Below are positions 40,001-48,373 of a DNA stretch of 64,000 nucleotides, piece by piece. Origin of the DNA: Hydractinia symbiolongicarpus (taxonomy: Eukaryota; Cnidaria; Hydrozoa; Anthoathecata; Hydractiniidae); the NCBI RefSeq assembly GCF_029227915.1, contig NC_079877.1, forward strand, positions 28,543,851 through 28,607,850. Direction: 5' to 3'. The notes below the pieces were generated by a model that saw only the letters and a program-made list of their open reading frames with translations, had not been told where the DNA came from and did not search any database. The translations under genes were made by a program, and so were the position numbers. Each line of letters begins with the position of its first letter. The first letter of the stretch is position 1.

Positions 40001-43000
40001 AAGCTTCTCAGCGAATTTTAGAAGAACAAAGGAAGTTAGCTTTACAAAGTAAACCAACTGGTGTTGATCATATTGTCATACCCAATGTCGTCGCTGGACA
40101 GTCGGCTGAAGAACAAGTAAGAACACAGTTTATTTTTCCTTCCTATTTTTAATTTCGTTGTTATCACAGTTGTTACAACCTACAGTCAATCGTTTCACTT
40201 TAATGCGAAATATTGTTGCGCTTGTGTAGATGATTTTGACGCTTTATGTATCGTAGGCTTTAAAGAACGAACAGGAAAGATTTATCGAGTCGTTGCGAGA
40301 TACTCAACAAGAAGACTTAGAGAAGTTACACAGCAAACTTGACAGAGAAGAAAAAGACGAAGAAGCGAAAGCTCTTGCAGAGTTTGAAGAATATCGACAG
40401 CGTGCACTGCGCGAGATAAAAAATCGTCAAGCGGCGGAGTTGGCATCGAGGTCAGACTTGTCATCAGATGAGACACAGAGGGTACTAATTTTTATCTTTA
40501 TAAAATAAAAGGTCCTTTTGTTGATCGTATGCAACCTTCACAGAAAACTGATTTTAAAATTCACGTAAATGCGGGAAAACGTTTTAAATTCAGTAAGACT
40601 TGGAAAGTTGTTTGATCCCCAATTAATCAATAACACGAATCATTCGCGCACGGGGCACAACGTGTTTCTTTGCAGGATGTATTACATGTTTTTAAAAGAA
40701 ACCTGTTGTAGGGCCGGTTACTGCAATTTTTCACTAAATGCTTATTTTGTGTTGATTCCATTAATTTCTTGATAGCGTAGTTTAGTATTTGATAAAGTAG
40801 TTTCTTGATAAAACACGTGAATAATAGTACCTAAGAGACGCATCTGTAACTCGCACATCATTATGGGTAATATCTGACACAAGTAGAGCAGTTAAACTCA
40901 TATATTCTTTCTTGCGTGTTCATTCACCTTCATGTCCATATAATGGCAACAGCCTTCATGTATTCTGCGTCTTCCACATGAATTATTGAATACAACAAGA
41001 ACATGAGAACATGATTATATTAAACTATTTTTCTATCATAGCTTCTCGCTGTCCACCAACAGCAACTAGCAAACTTGATGGAAACAATGGATTCTGAACA
41101 GCTGAAACAGGGGGATAAACTAAAAGAAAGACTCGCTGAAAAACGAAGACTAAAAGAAGAAGGATTGAAGAAAAAACAGAACAATGAAATTAACAAGGAA
41201 CTGCTGGAGCAAAAGAAAGAGCTAGCTGATGCCGAACGAAATGCTGTATGTTTTATTATTCTCCAATCTATCGTCAGTTGAATGTAATTGGGGATCCTGT
41301 TTATAGGTCACAGTGACCTACGAATTAGGGTCTATACGTTCGTCCGTCCGTCTGTCACAGCTTTTCTCTGGATATGTCCACTGGATTTTTTTGATTTCTT
41401 GCACAAAGTTACTTATCAATAAATGCTAGAAAGTGACGATTTTTGGACTTTCAAACTAGATGCAGAGGCTGCATAAACTATTTCAGCGGCATAATTCGCC
41501 AGCCGTCGAACTGCTTTTTTTAAAAAAAAGCCGTCAAATTAAACCTTTTTACTCAAGGCATAATGGCTCAGAGGTCGTGGGTTCGAATTCTCCGAATTGC
41601 GTAAAAAAAGCGTGTAACCATTAAGATGTAAACTTGCTCAAATGGCGTCCTTGCTCATTTATTTGTTAAGTTGGACTAAACATTCTTTTTTCAATTTATT
41701 TCCACTGTTTTTTGGAGCGTTTTAGTTGGATCATATAGCAACTTAACTCAAATTATGAGCACTACATGACTGGATGTTGAAATACTTGCTAAATTAACCC
41801 TGATAAACACAGCGTGGTATAGATAATCTATTGTTTTAACGTACTATGGCTCGTTACTCTTTTATACAAATCCAGTAATACTTAGTTTTTCAATAACTCT
41901 TGATTTTTAGTAGGTATTTAATCATTATGGTTTTGTTTTTTGATGTGTCTGGCCCTAAGAAGGTGTTAAGTTAATTGACAAATAACATATGCTTACCGAT
42001 ATTCTTAAGTAAAGCCAGATAAAGCTGACTGATGTGACATTAATCAATTTGTTGTTTTATTTTTAGCTTAAAGAAGCAGAAAAAGAAGCCATGTTGGCTG
42101 CTATTCGTGAGAATGGAGCTGAATCAACTGAATATATCATTAAGAAGGTGAACCATGTGTTTCTTTTGCATTGTTTGAATCAGCTTTTGTTGGTACCTTC
42201 GACAGTCTTTTTTATTAACTTATTTATAACATATACTTTTGAAGTGAAGTTTAACTGTGTTGCATATCAAAGCCATTAGGTTTTGTTGCATTGTTTTCTG
42301 TTTTATGTTATATTAACACACATGCGTCCCTATGTTTTTTTCTTATGCAATATTGTTTTCATGTTAGATTCTCGAACAGCGTCAAGCGAAAGAAGTTTCT
42401 GATTTGGAGAAATTATTTGCTGAAGAACGCAAGGTTGAAATTGATGATGTGTTGGTGAAACTGGATGATAAACACGAGATTGAGAAAGATGAGTTGAAAG
42501 CAAAACATGAAAAACAATATAAAGAACTGGAGAGTAAGTATTCAACGAACTTGTAGTTATGTCTTCATTTCTAATCAGGGAAAATCTAACCTTCGAAAAA
42601 TGGAGGTGTGATTTCGCCACATGTGATGTTTTTAACAGGCGATCAGTAACGCCACAGTTGCCTAATATAAACTTCCTTAATTACCCACATCTTTTGGTAC
42701 ACACCTGAAGTTTTTTTTTCCTTATGCAGAAGTTTTTAGTTATTCTTGTTACCCGTTCTCTGCACCTCTACTGGCCCTATTCTTACTATGTTCTCGAGCT
42801 TCACTCGTGGTCTTTTTCTAAACATATTTGTATATGAAAATTTACGTAACTTTGTATTTTTGCAGAAGAAGACTTGTCTCAAGAGGAACTCCAACAACAC
42901 CGTGCTGAACTATTCAACCAGCAACAGTTGGAGATGAGTAGTCTTGAGAAGAAACAAGCAGACGAAAGAAAATCTACTCAAAAGAATGCTTCATCTGATT

Positions 43001-46000
43001 GGGAAATAAGATACGCTAAAGCTAAGTTGGAACTCAAAGAAAAACACTATCAGGTAGATGGTTAGTTATTTACGGGTCAGATGGCATCATGGAAATCGTC
43101 ATCTCTAGAGATACTAACTGTTCAATTTGTGATGTGTGTTATTCTTGGTCTCACAGCACTGTAAAGTAAAAGGACTTCTCTAATGATTTATATATACATG
43201 AAACTTTTGCAAACATTATTTATGTTTAAGTTGTTTGTGATCAATTTAATTTCACGAAGCTGAAGGTCATATTTGAAATCTGTGTTTTTTTCGTTTTAGG
43301 AGTATGCGGACTACTTGAGTGAGATGTCACCAGATCAATCATCAGATCATCAATCGTCCATCAGGCAAGCACAAGAAGCTGCGCGTGAGTTGCAAGAAGT
43401 ACGACAAAAACTAGACGAACAAAAGAAAGAACAAGAAGAGAAATTAAAACGCGAAATGGAAGGTGAGTTCAGTTAAAGAGTTCTGATTGGCTTAGCACTA
43501 GATGGTACTATATTCCTATTGGTACATGGAGAAAATAAAATGCGATTGGTTGATCTTTTTGTTTTTGTTTACAGAGTTGCTTCAGTCTGCGGTGTTTCGG
43601 TTTAGCGTAGCACAAAATTGTAATTAATTTTATATATCTTATTTTAGAGTTCGAGGCCGCTGAGCGTGAGCGAATGAAAGCAGAGCTCGCTGCGTATGAA
43701 GAACAACTCGAAAAAGAAGCTGAGGAAGAAAGAAAGAAAAATGAGAAAGCCATACTGGCTTTGAACGCACGTAAAGAAGCTTTGTTGAAAGAGAAGAAAG
43801 TAAAGGCCAAAAAAGATATATCTAGTTTGATTAAAGAAGGCGCGTCCAAGGACGAACAAGAAGCTCTGTTAAAAGAGCACAGCAAAGACCTTGCAACATT
43901 AATGAACAAGATGGACGCTGATCGAATACGCATGCAGAGTCAGCTGGAAAAGAGATTGAAAAACAAACGAAAAGAACGTCGACAGTCTAAACTGAAAGAT
44001 GTCGAGCGTAAAGCAGAAGAAGCAAAAGAAGAATTTCAAGAACAACTCGAAAGTGAGGAAGATAAAATGAAGAACGAAGCGAGAATGATGTTGAATGAAA
44101 CAATCAATGTTGATCATCTTGTGCAAACATCTGCACCGGAGTCGGAGATCAAGCCTTTTGAGGAGATGACGTCACAGGTAGATTAGTTTGTAATTTATTT
44201 ACTTCATGCAAAGCGGTTTATTAATAGAATTTTAAGCATTTACAGCCTCTCAGCAAATACTGTATTCCTTGTTCGTAACTTCACGGTTCAGTTAGTACTG
44301 TGGGTATTATAACTTTTATATGACATATAAAAATTCTAATACCCATAGTACATTTCAGCTTTTGTTGTATCTATACTTTTGCAAAATGAAAAAAAAAGCC
44401 CAAGTGGCTTTAATAATTACGCCTTTGATTACAATTTACATGTAAGAGAATCAATGCGACTAATCTGAGTAAAAAAGAGATTTCTGTTCCTGTGTCAGCA
44501 ATTAGAAATAATGAATTATAATTCCTCTCAGATTGAAAAAAGAGCACGTTGTGGATATGTTTGATGCAATCATGTTTAACATGCTTTTTTGTCACTGCCA
44601 ATTTCTTACTAAAAAGCCTATTTTCACCAAGATAATTGTTTATTACAATTATTGTTTGCCACCATATCATTTGTGCGAGCTCTTGGTGCACTGCAGAAAT
44701 TTTAATTTTTGAACCAATTATGGCCCAAAGTTATATTTAGGCGGCAAAAACTTCTTTATAATTTTTGTTTTGTTCTTTATACCAGATTTTGTACTGGCAG
44801 TCACTCCGTTAGTCAGAATTAAAATCACAAACTAGTAAACAGAAACGATCGATAGCGGGACAAACAATTATGAATGTTTTTATATATCAATTTGCGCATG
44901 ATTTAAAAACTTATGTAACAAGTTGCATTTTCTCCTTATTTTTTGCGTATAGATGCCAACATCGTATCAACTAGCTGCACCGATGAGTGACAGTGAGTTA
45001 AATAATCTTCTCATGCAATCACCACTGTATCAAAAGTTACAATCGATCCGAGACACGATGAGTGGTGACGCGCCCCCGCTACAAAAAGACCAGACGAAAG
45101 AAGGTGGTGGATCTTTTTTCCTCTTTTATTTGCTGCACAGTATCTTATCTTGTGCAAGTTTAGCTAGGTATAGGTTAAAGGTGGGTAATCGAGACAATGA
45201 CTACCAAGGTTCTATGTACAAGTATGTTTTCTTTCGTTGCAAAAAATCGCTACGACTTTGACGCATTATGTTATCTTGTAGATGCGTCACCATATGTCGA
45301 TGAAAAAGATGACAATAAATACAACAGTGATGACAGTCTAGTACCTGTTGATCTTGACTCTGTCAATGCACGAGAATTTGTCATCTACAAATTTTCAACC
45401 TTCATAAGAGATTTACTTGGAGTGCATTGTCTTCACAATCCAGTGAACATCCTCCTCGCTGATAAACTTCCACCCAACAGCAACTTACAACAAAACGCCT
45501 ATCGCAACTCTTTCTACTACGATCCAAATAACAGGCTGTTATATCTGCGACGCGATCGACTCGAAAACGTTGGCGAGTTTATCCTCGTTTTGGTTCACAC
45601 GTTATCACACGTACACGTTGGTGACATGCGCAACGATGCTGATCCGAAGTTCGTGAAGGAGTTTTATAAAGCCCTCAGTGTTGTGTGCTCTGATTTGTTT
45701 TTGTCGCGCTATAAGAAATCGAATGCTTTGAACGAAGCCATGAAGAACATGCCAGAGGCGAGCGCTGATGATAATGGAAAGAAAGTGTTACAGGCCGTCA
45801 TCGGTGCAGCGCATGATGAAATCGAGCAGGAAAACGTTGTCAACGATTTCCTTGACACTAAACTCATTCGGAATAAAAACGAAAAAAGCCAAGATTTAAG
45901 AGACCAAGTGATGTCGCAACGTTTACATAAATACACCAACTTCATTGCTAGCAACAAACTGAAAAATTTTCTGGGAGAGGTGGAAGAAAATTTAACAAAT

Positions 46001-46763
46001 ACAAAGCTGCAGGGGAGTGAAACAGAAGTCGACAAAAAATTGCAAGACCTGAAAGTTAAGGTATCTCACCTCCAATCCGATAACTTTACCTCTTTCTTTT
46101 CACTGTCTACTCCTCCCAGTGTCTTCTTCATCCTTTTCAACGTACCCAGCCTCTGTGCACCTAACACCGTTACCTGCGCCCAACACCGCCCCCTGCGCCA
46201 ATCACCACATCTTGTTCCTTTAAAATTGTAAACAACATGTTCTTGAATTTTAGGTGAAGGATGCTCGCCCAGTATCTAGTTACGTCCCAAGTAAATTTGA
46301 TAACATTTTAAAACAGAATGTTCGAAATTCAGCATTGTCTCGATCACCTATAAACCTGTCAATGGTACCACCCAGGTCTCGGTTGACTAACCGAGAAACA
46401 AAGACTACAGCGTTTTACAAAACTTTCCTTGCCAATCAAATTGACGAGCTTCAAAACAAAATCGATGATGTTGATTATGAGTTTGTGATGATGACAAGTC
46501 AAACACTTGAACTGTCTAAACAAGTAAAAGAGCTTGAAGAAGAAATAGCTGCAAATGTTGAGATGATCCGAAACACTCCTTCATTTAGTCCAAACTTAGA
46601 AAAGCTATCCGGCATTGCCCGTATGTCCAATGCCAAACTAAGTGCAGCACGATCCCAACTCAGTCAAGCTATGATTGCCAAATCCGAGCGTTTTAAACGT
46701 TTGGAGGAGTTAAAGAAAGAAATGGAAGAAAAAGAATTTCTTCTTGAACAACACCACGGCTAA
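1016..46763 (+). CDS. Giant cysteine-rich repeat, single-pass membrane protein with coiled-coil tail (5' partial)
   Basis: Seventy exons join in one open frame to a TAA at 46761-46763, about 7,458 residues, with the N-terminus missing. First exons are 1016-1137, 1220-1408, 2494-2744, 2828-2924, 3669-3792, 4040-4230, 4329-4454, 4754-4954 and 5906-6587; the rest are listed in the segment entries. Every boundary was chosen by GT/AG signals and by frame continuity through the next Cys module. The order is GCC2/GCC3-type repeats, a membrane-proximal domain, one transmembrane helix, a coiled-coil tail and a globular C-terminal domain. The inferred topology is a type I receptor-like or adhesion-like protein with its ectodomain outside the cell. 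Proteins with GCC2/GCC3 repeats are known in cnidarians, choanoflagellates and protists, mostly uncharacterised. I do not recognise a named orthologue and assign no function. No signal peptide is visible because the 5' end is missing. Confidence 0.85.
1409..2493 (+). other. Introns of the giant gene without recognisable elements
   Basis: This intron is AT-rich with no exon-like cysteine module on either strand. The same is true of 2925-3668, 8947-10006, 15023-15748, 30368-31084, 32820-33187, 35631-36101, 36783-37242 and 40482-41041, where I see nothing beyond low-complexity AT sequence. The interval 8947-10006 contains a short TAAG run (near 9325-9350). Short open frames in these introns lack splice context and family similarity. 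Confidence 0.6.
5300..5850. repeat. Dispersed repeat, copy A, in an intron of the giant gene
   Basis: This stretch shares long, ordered similarity with 13045-13710. Shared landmarks in the same order include a TTTTAGGTCCCAT block, a block reading GATATTGGCTATTACTC, a CCGATTTCCCGATTTTTT block, and a TTTTGATGAC-TCACAGAAA block followed by TGACGCAA. Divergence and small indels between the copies suggest an old non-autonomous transposable element. It carries no credible coding frame; the open frame at 5495-5716 is part of the repeat. Confidence 0.85.
7256..7947 (+). other. Intron with a possible old SINE-like fragment
   Basis: The segment near 7610-7720 shares the phrase TACCTGAGATTCAAATCTG with a similar phrase near 11965. 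Read on the minus strand this gives a B-box-like GATTTGAAT. The similarity is short and degenerate. The rest of the intron shows nothing recognisable. Confidence 0.35.
11700..12340 (-). repeat. Possible SINE-like or other dispersed element in an intron
   Basis: Less AT-biased than its surroundings, this part of the 11393-12405 intron contains TACCTGGGATTCAAATCTG. On the minus strand that resembles an RNA polymerase III B box (GATTTGAATCCCAGG). A related phrase occurs near 7615. The open frames here (11762-12139 and 12157-12375, minus) have no family resemblance and look like accidents of the element. Confidence 0.35.
13045..13710. repeat. Dispersed repeat, copy B, in an intron of the giant gene
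   Basis: Copy B matches 5300-5850 along nearly its whole length and in the same orientation, and is the longer copy. It has an extra internal part around 13590-13660 (TTTTGTGACGTACTATAAGTG) missing from copy A. Both are intronic and on the sense strand of the gene. The family is unnamed by me; ends were set by where similarity fades and are uncertain by tens of bases. Confidence 0.85.
23815..25311 (+). other. Largest exon of the array, 1,497 bases with no intron
   Basis: This single exon codes for about 499 residues, six to seven consecutive cysteine-rich modules, with no break in the reading frame. Neighbouring exons of the array are mostly 120-740 bases and hold one to four modules. Both its flanking introns are phase 1, so the block is symmetric and could be duplicated or skipped without a frameshift. 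Loss of internal introns, for example through a partly spliced intermediate, is one explanation; it is not shown by the sequence. Confidence 0.9.
31400..31800. repeat. Repeat fragment with CTGTCTGTCCGTC tract
   Basis: Near 31425-31475 there is a pyrimidine-rich run of TCTG/TCCG units followed by a GC-richer block. A similar CGTCCGTCCGTCTGTC run occurs near 41337-41356. The pairing suggests pieces of one dispersed element rather than two independent microsatellites. No coding content is seen; the exon resumes at 31807. Confidence 0.5.
33751..33816. repeat. Inverted repeat (foldback) in an intron
   Basis: A perfect 14-base stem pairs 33775-33788 (GTGGTCGAATCGAT) with 33797-33810 around an 8-base loop. 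An outer stem pairs AGGCGGGT at 33751 with ACCCGCCT at 33809. It is GC-rich against an AT-rich intron (33479-33958), consistent with a small foldback transposon or a recombination remnant. Confidence 0.75.
33959..34819 (+). other. Membrane-proximal domain with furin-like site and cupredoxin-like sequence
   Basis: This one exon encodes 287 residues with few cysteines, clearly different from the repeats before it. It opens with a short Cys-rich part (CSGNYAR, CTPSCGT, CTCREY). An R-F-R-R-D motif at 34403-34417 fits the furin consensus R-x-[KR]-R, so the ectodomain may be cleaved but stay associated. The following part, from about 34430, has the pattern of a cupredoxin-type beta sandwich: INVGQVVIFSINV, then an NHLF/DYGQF region, then F-S-E-P-G-K-F-V-F-Y and E-V-I-V-V-V-P. 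I cannot pick out a full set of copper ligands, so metal binding is doubtful. The fold call is inference from pattern only. Confidence 0.55.
34915..35026 (+). other. Transmembrane helix exon
   Basis: The exon encodes VRNVAPNWDIIWAVIGVMF followed by VLILLLVLLAILWRPQAI. About 23 uncharged residues from DIIW to ILW form one helix of the right length to cross a membrane. It is followed by Arg-Pro and, in the next exon, by RPKYKSLG, a positive cluster typical of a cytoplasmic stop-transfer. It is the only clear hydrophobic helix I see in the visible product, which supports a single-pass protein with the Cys-rich part outside. Confidence 0.9.
37540..37900. repeat. tRNA-related SINE-like element in an intron
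   Basis: The sequence around 37655-37690 (gcgaaaggccgtgagttt and on) resembles a tRNA-derived head with a degenerate B box. A GC-richer body, unlike the flanking introns, runs to about 37880 and shares words such as GACAGTGCCAATTGGACC with the style of the element at 39090. The open frames at 37540-37725 and 37661-37855 have no family resemblance. Confidence 0.45.
39090..39310 (+). repeat. tRNA-derived SINE-like element
   Basis: The head TGGTGTAGTGGCAGCGCATTAG resembles a tRNA A box region, and GTTCGAGTCCCC about 30 bases later matches the polymerase III B box (GGTTCGANTCC). The downstream body, about 39150-39310, is GC-richer than the intron. The missing acceptor stem and anticodon arm argue against a functional tRNA. 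It lies in the intron 39061-39505. Confidence 0.7.
41290..41700 (+). repeat. Repeat cluster with a B-box-like SINE head in an intron
   Basis: The CGTCCGTCCGTCTGTC tract at about 41337 is shared with 31440. Further on, AATGGCTCAGAGGTCGTGGG then TTCGAATTC (41564-41593) fits an A box and B box order of a tRNA-derived SINE. The remaining intron to 42066 is featureless AT-rich sequence. Confidence 0.5.
44295..44351. repeat. Hairpin-forming imperfect inverted repeat
   Basis: The 28-base arm 44295-44322 pairs with 44324-44351 with two mismatches and one G-U pair. In RNA this would be a near-continuous stem with a tiny loop, located in the intron 44178-44952 of the giant gene. A pre-microRNA is possible, but a mini foldback element is the simpler reading. 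Confidence 0.65.
44953..46763 (+). other. C-terminal globular domain with HxxxH motif, then a terminal coiled coil
   Basis: Exons 44953-45103, 45282-46060 and 46254-46763. The middle exon encodes 260 residues that read as folded, mixed alpha/beta: FVIYKFSTFIRDLLGVHC, FYYDPNNRLLYLRRDRL, then EFILVLVHTLSHVHVGD followed by DPKFVKEFYKALSVVCSDLF. His residues spaced as H-T-L-S-H-V-H-V-G-D resemble the helix of zinc metallopeptidases, but the catalytic Glu after the first His is Thr. The last exon is basic, then coiled (about 46430-46755), and ends with ...LLEQHHG before TAA. The donor at 45104 (GTGGTG) is not a strong consensus, but the next exon continues the frame. I do not recognise the domain. 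Confidence 0.75.
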
Positions 46764-47569
46764 GTACAGTCTTCTTCATCAACATGATTAAGTACAGGTG
46801 TAAATAGAAAATACATGCAAACTTTGTGTTGTTAAAACATATATGTAAAACATGTAAAAGGACAAACTTTTTTTAAAACGTAAGCAAAGCTTCTTATGAA
46901 AGTATACTTGATCGCAACTTTTTAGACATGACAAAGTGAGTCATTACTGAAAGTATATTTTGTAACTGTAAAAACTTTATTTTTATGTTTTGTACATTTT
47001 GGTGACCCTCAAAGAAGAATAGTTTTAAGTTATTAATTTTGATTTACATAATTACTTCAAGAGAGTACTAACTAACAGACAGTTGTCTTTCGTGGCCCCC
47101 ATTAGTTGCATTTATAGAACTAACTAATTTTATCTGTATCAAAAGCTGACCCGTATTATAAAGAAGTTAAAATAGCATGTGGTAGACCACAGAATGTAAC
47201 ATTATCTTGTTATAACTTTGTTTCCAGGGTTTTTTTAATCTTTCTTCTAAAAAAAAGTTGTAGTAACAATATTGGTTGTTAGAAATTCTCACGAAAAAAG
47301 TTTTTTTATTTTTTGTCTCGACATTTTTGCCACACAAGCCTGGTGAGAGACAAGAAGACCTGGGGACGAGGCTGAAAAAAGTCGCATAACACTAGCCAGT
47401 TATTTAATCACTGGTTAAAAAATTCTTAAATACTTTAAGCATATCACAGGCGTACATGAGCTAAGATACAAAATGAGGATCATCATCAAGGTGTTGATAT
47501 ATAGATAGATGTGCATACTTTACATGGCTAGCCTCACAAATATCAAGAATCTATTATAATCAGAAGGGG

Positions 47570-47845
47570 CCATGGCTTACATATGGAAAGTCCTAGACTA
47601 TTTAATGCTTATTTTAAGCTACGCGGACCTAATTAGAATCTACGCTCTACCAGAAAACTTCGTGCAGCATCCGGCGGCCCACACGTGCCATCTTCCCAAT
47701 TTCCCCCTCATGGCTAGGAGTTCAAGGGGTTATAGTAAAATTCACTCGCCCATATTGAATCACCGTGTCAAGGGGAATCAAACTACGGTACCCAGCACAA
47801 AGTAGGAGAGTTATAACCACTAAGCTACGGCGCCGTTGAGGTACC
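47570..47845 (-). repeat. tRNA-derived SINE-like element, minus strand
   Basis: Read on the minus strand from about 47838, the sequence gives GGCGCCGTAGCTTAGTGGTT, an A-box-like head, and then GTACCGTAGTTTGATTCC, a B-box-like element, about 40 bases on. A GC-richer body follows to about 47570. The order and spacing fit a tRNA-derived SINE. Confidence 0.7.
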
Positions 47846-48109
47846 ATCAAAATATGACATGCAAAAAATAATTAAATAGCATCCAAAATTAATTTTGTCC
47901 CCAGGGCTCTTCTTCACTTACGATATTTACGGAGCTGTCTGTCCCGTCAGGAAATCATTGGTGTAAGAGAAGCCTGGATACAAGGTTGATGTCAAACAAA
48001 AATTGTAACATCAAACCCGTATAGGAGGTAATAATTCCTCCAAGAAACCCCTGGAGGAGAGAGTTGGGCCTACCCCAACGAATATTTTTTCCGGACCTGG
48101 TGGAACCTC

Positions 48110-48370
48110 TAAAGGCTCGCTCCGATTGGTTTACTGTAAACGTAGTCCGCCCGCGATCCTGTCTGTCTTTCAGCGGTGGCTTGTAAAAATGGTAGCCATG
48201 TTTATTCTAAACAAAACTTTGCCGGGATAAAAACAAGATTCTTCGAACCGCTTGCTATTTTTTAATCAGCTAAGCTAGATATTTTACCGTTTATAATTTC
48301 TATTTTGTAACTTTTATTTCGGTTATTCATCAACGTCTAAGCAATATACTTGATGGAATTGGAATGAGAA
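48110..48370 (+). promoter_or_regulatory. Probable promoter and 5' UTR region of KDM6
   Basis: A local GC-rich patch lies about 200 bases before the proposed start codon. It includes an inverted CCAAT box (CCGATTGG near 48121-48128) and a YY1-like GCCATNTT match (about 48196-48203). There is no obvious TATA box, as expected of a housekeeping chromatin gene. The transcription start was not determined; the assignment rests on position and these short motifs. Confidence 0.4.
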
Positions 48371-48373
48371 ATG
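48371..48373 (+). other. Proposed start codon forming the whole coding part of exon 1
   Basis: Exon 49232-49293 starts in phase 0 ([14 protein letters not shown]) with no in-frame ATG, so translation must begin upstream. ATG at 48371-48373 is followed at once by a donor-like GTAATT, leaves phase 0, and joins to give M-VEVESLTL. Other upstream ATGs (48187, 48197, 48354) meet stops or give the wrong phase. An alternative is a spliced leader or another unseen exon. Confidence 0.45.

Larger units (their letters stand above)
35205..44177 (+). other. Cytoplasmic tail: linker, Gly-rich segment and long coiled coils
   Basis: Exons: 35205-35630, 36102-36254, 36394-36782, 37243-37479, 37962-38159, 38411-38614, 38884-39060, 39506-39631, 39940-40116, 40257-40481, 41042-41245, 42067-42147, 42368-42533, 42866-43053, 43300-43462, 43648-44177. 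The first holds a Pro/Gly linker (PVVPLPGIADNPDGLGPRG) and then a heptad-like stretch. Exon 36394-36782 is rich in Gly, Ala, Met and Gln. From 37243 the sequence is dominated by Glu, Lys, Gln, Ala and Leu with heptad spacing, typical of coiled coil, interrupted by short turns such as IVIPNVVAGQS (about 40076). A related 36-residue unit appears three times. The tail could dimerise the protein or tether it to the cytoskeleton; that is inference. Confidence 0.8.
46764..48370. other. Intergenic region between the giant gene and KDM6
   Basis: It holds the 3' UTR of the giant gene, a minus-strand SINE-like element and the likely KDM6 promoter and 5' UTR. I found no clean AATAAA within the first few hundred bases after the stop, so the poly(A) site is not placed. 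No further coding gene is evident; the open frame 47572-47805 is the SINE read in reverse. Confidence 0.65.

Noticed and set aside
48180-48240. KDM6 start at the ATG near 48187 or 48197
   Set aside because: Both run into an in-frame TAA within about 15 codons and no donor in that stretch gives phase 0 to the next exon.
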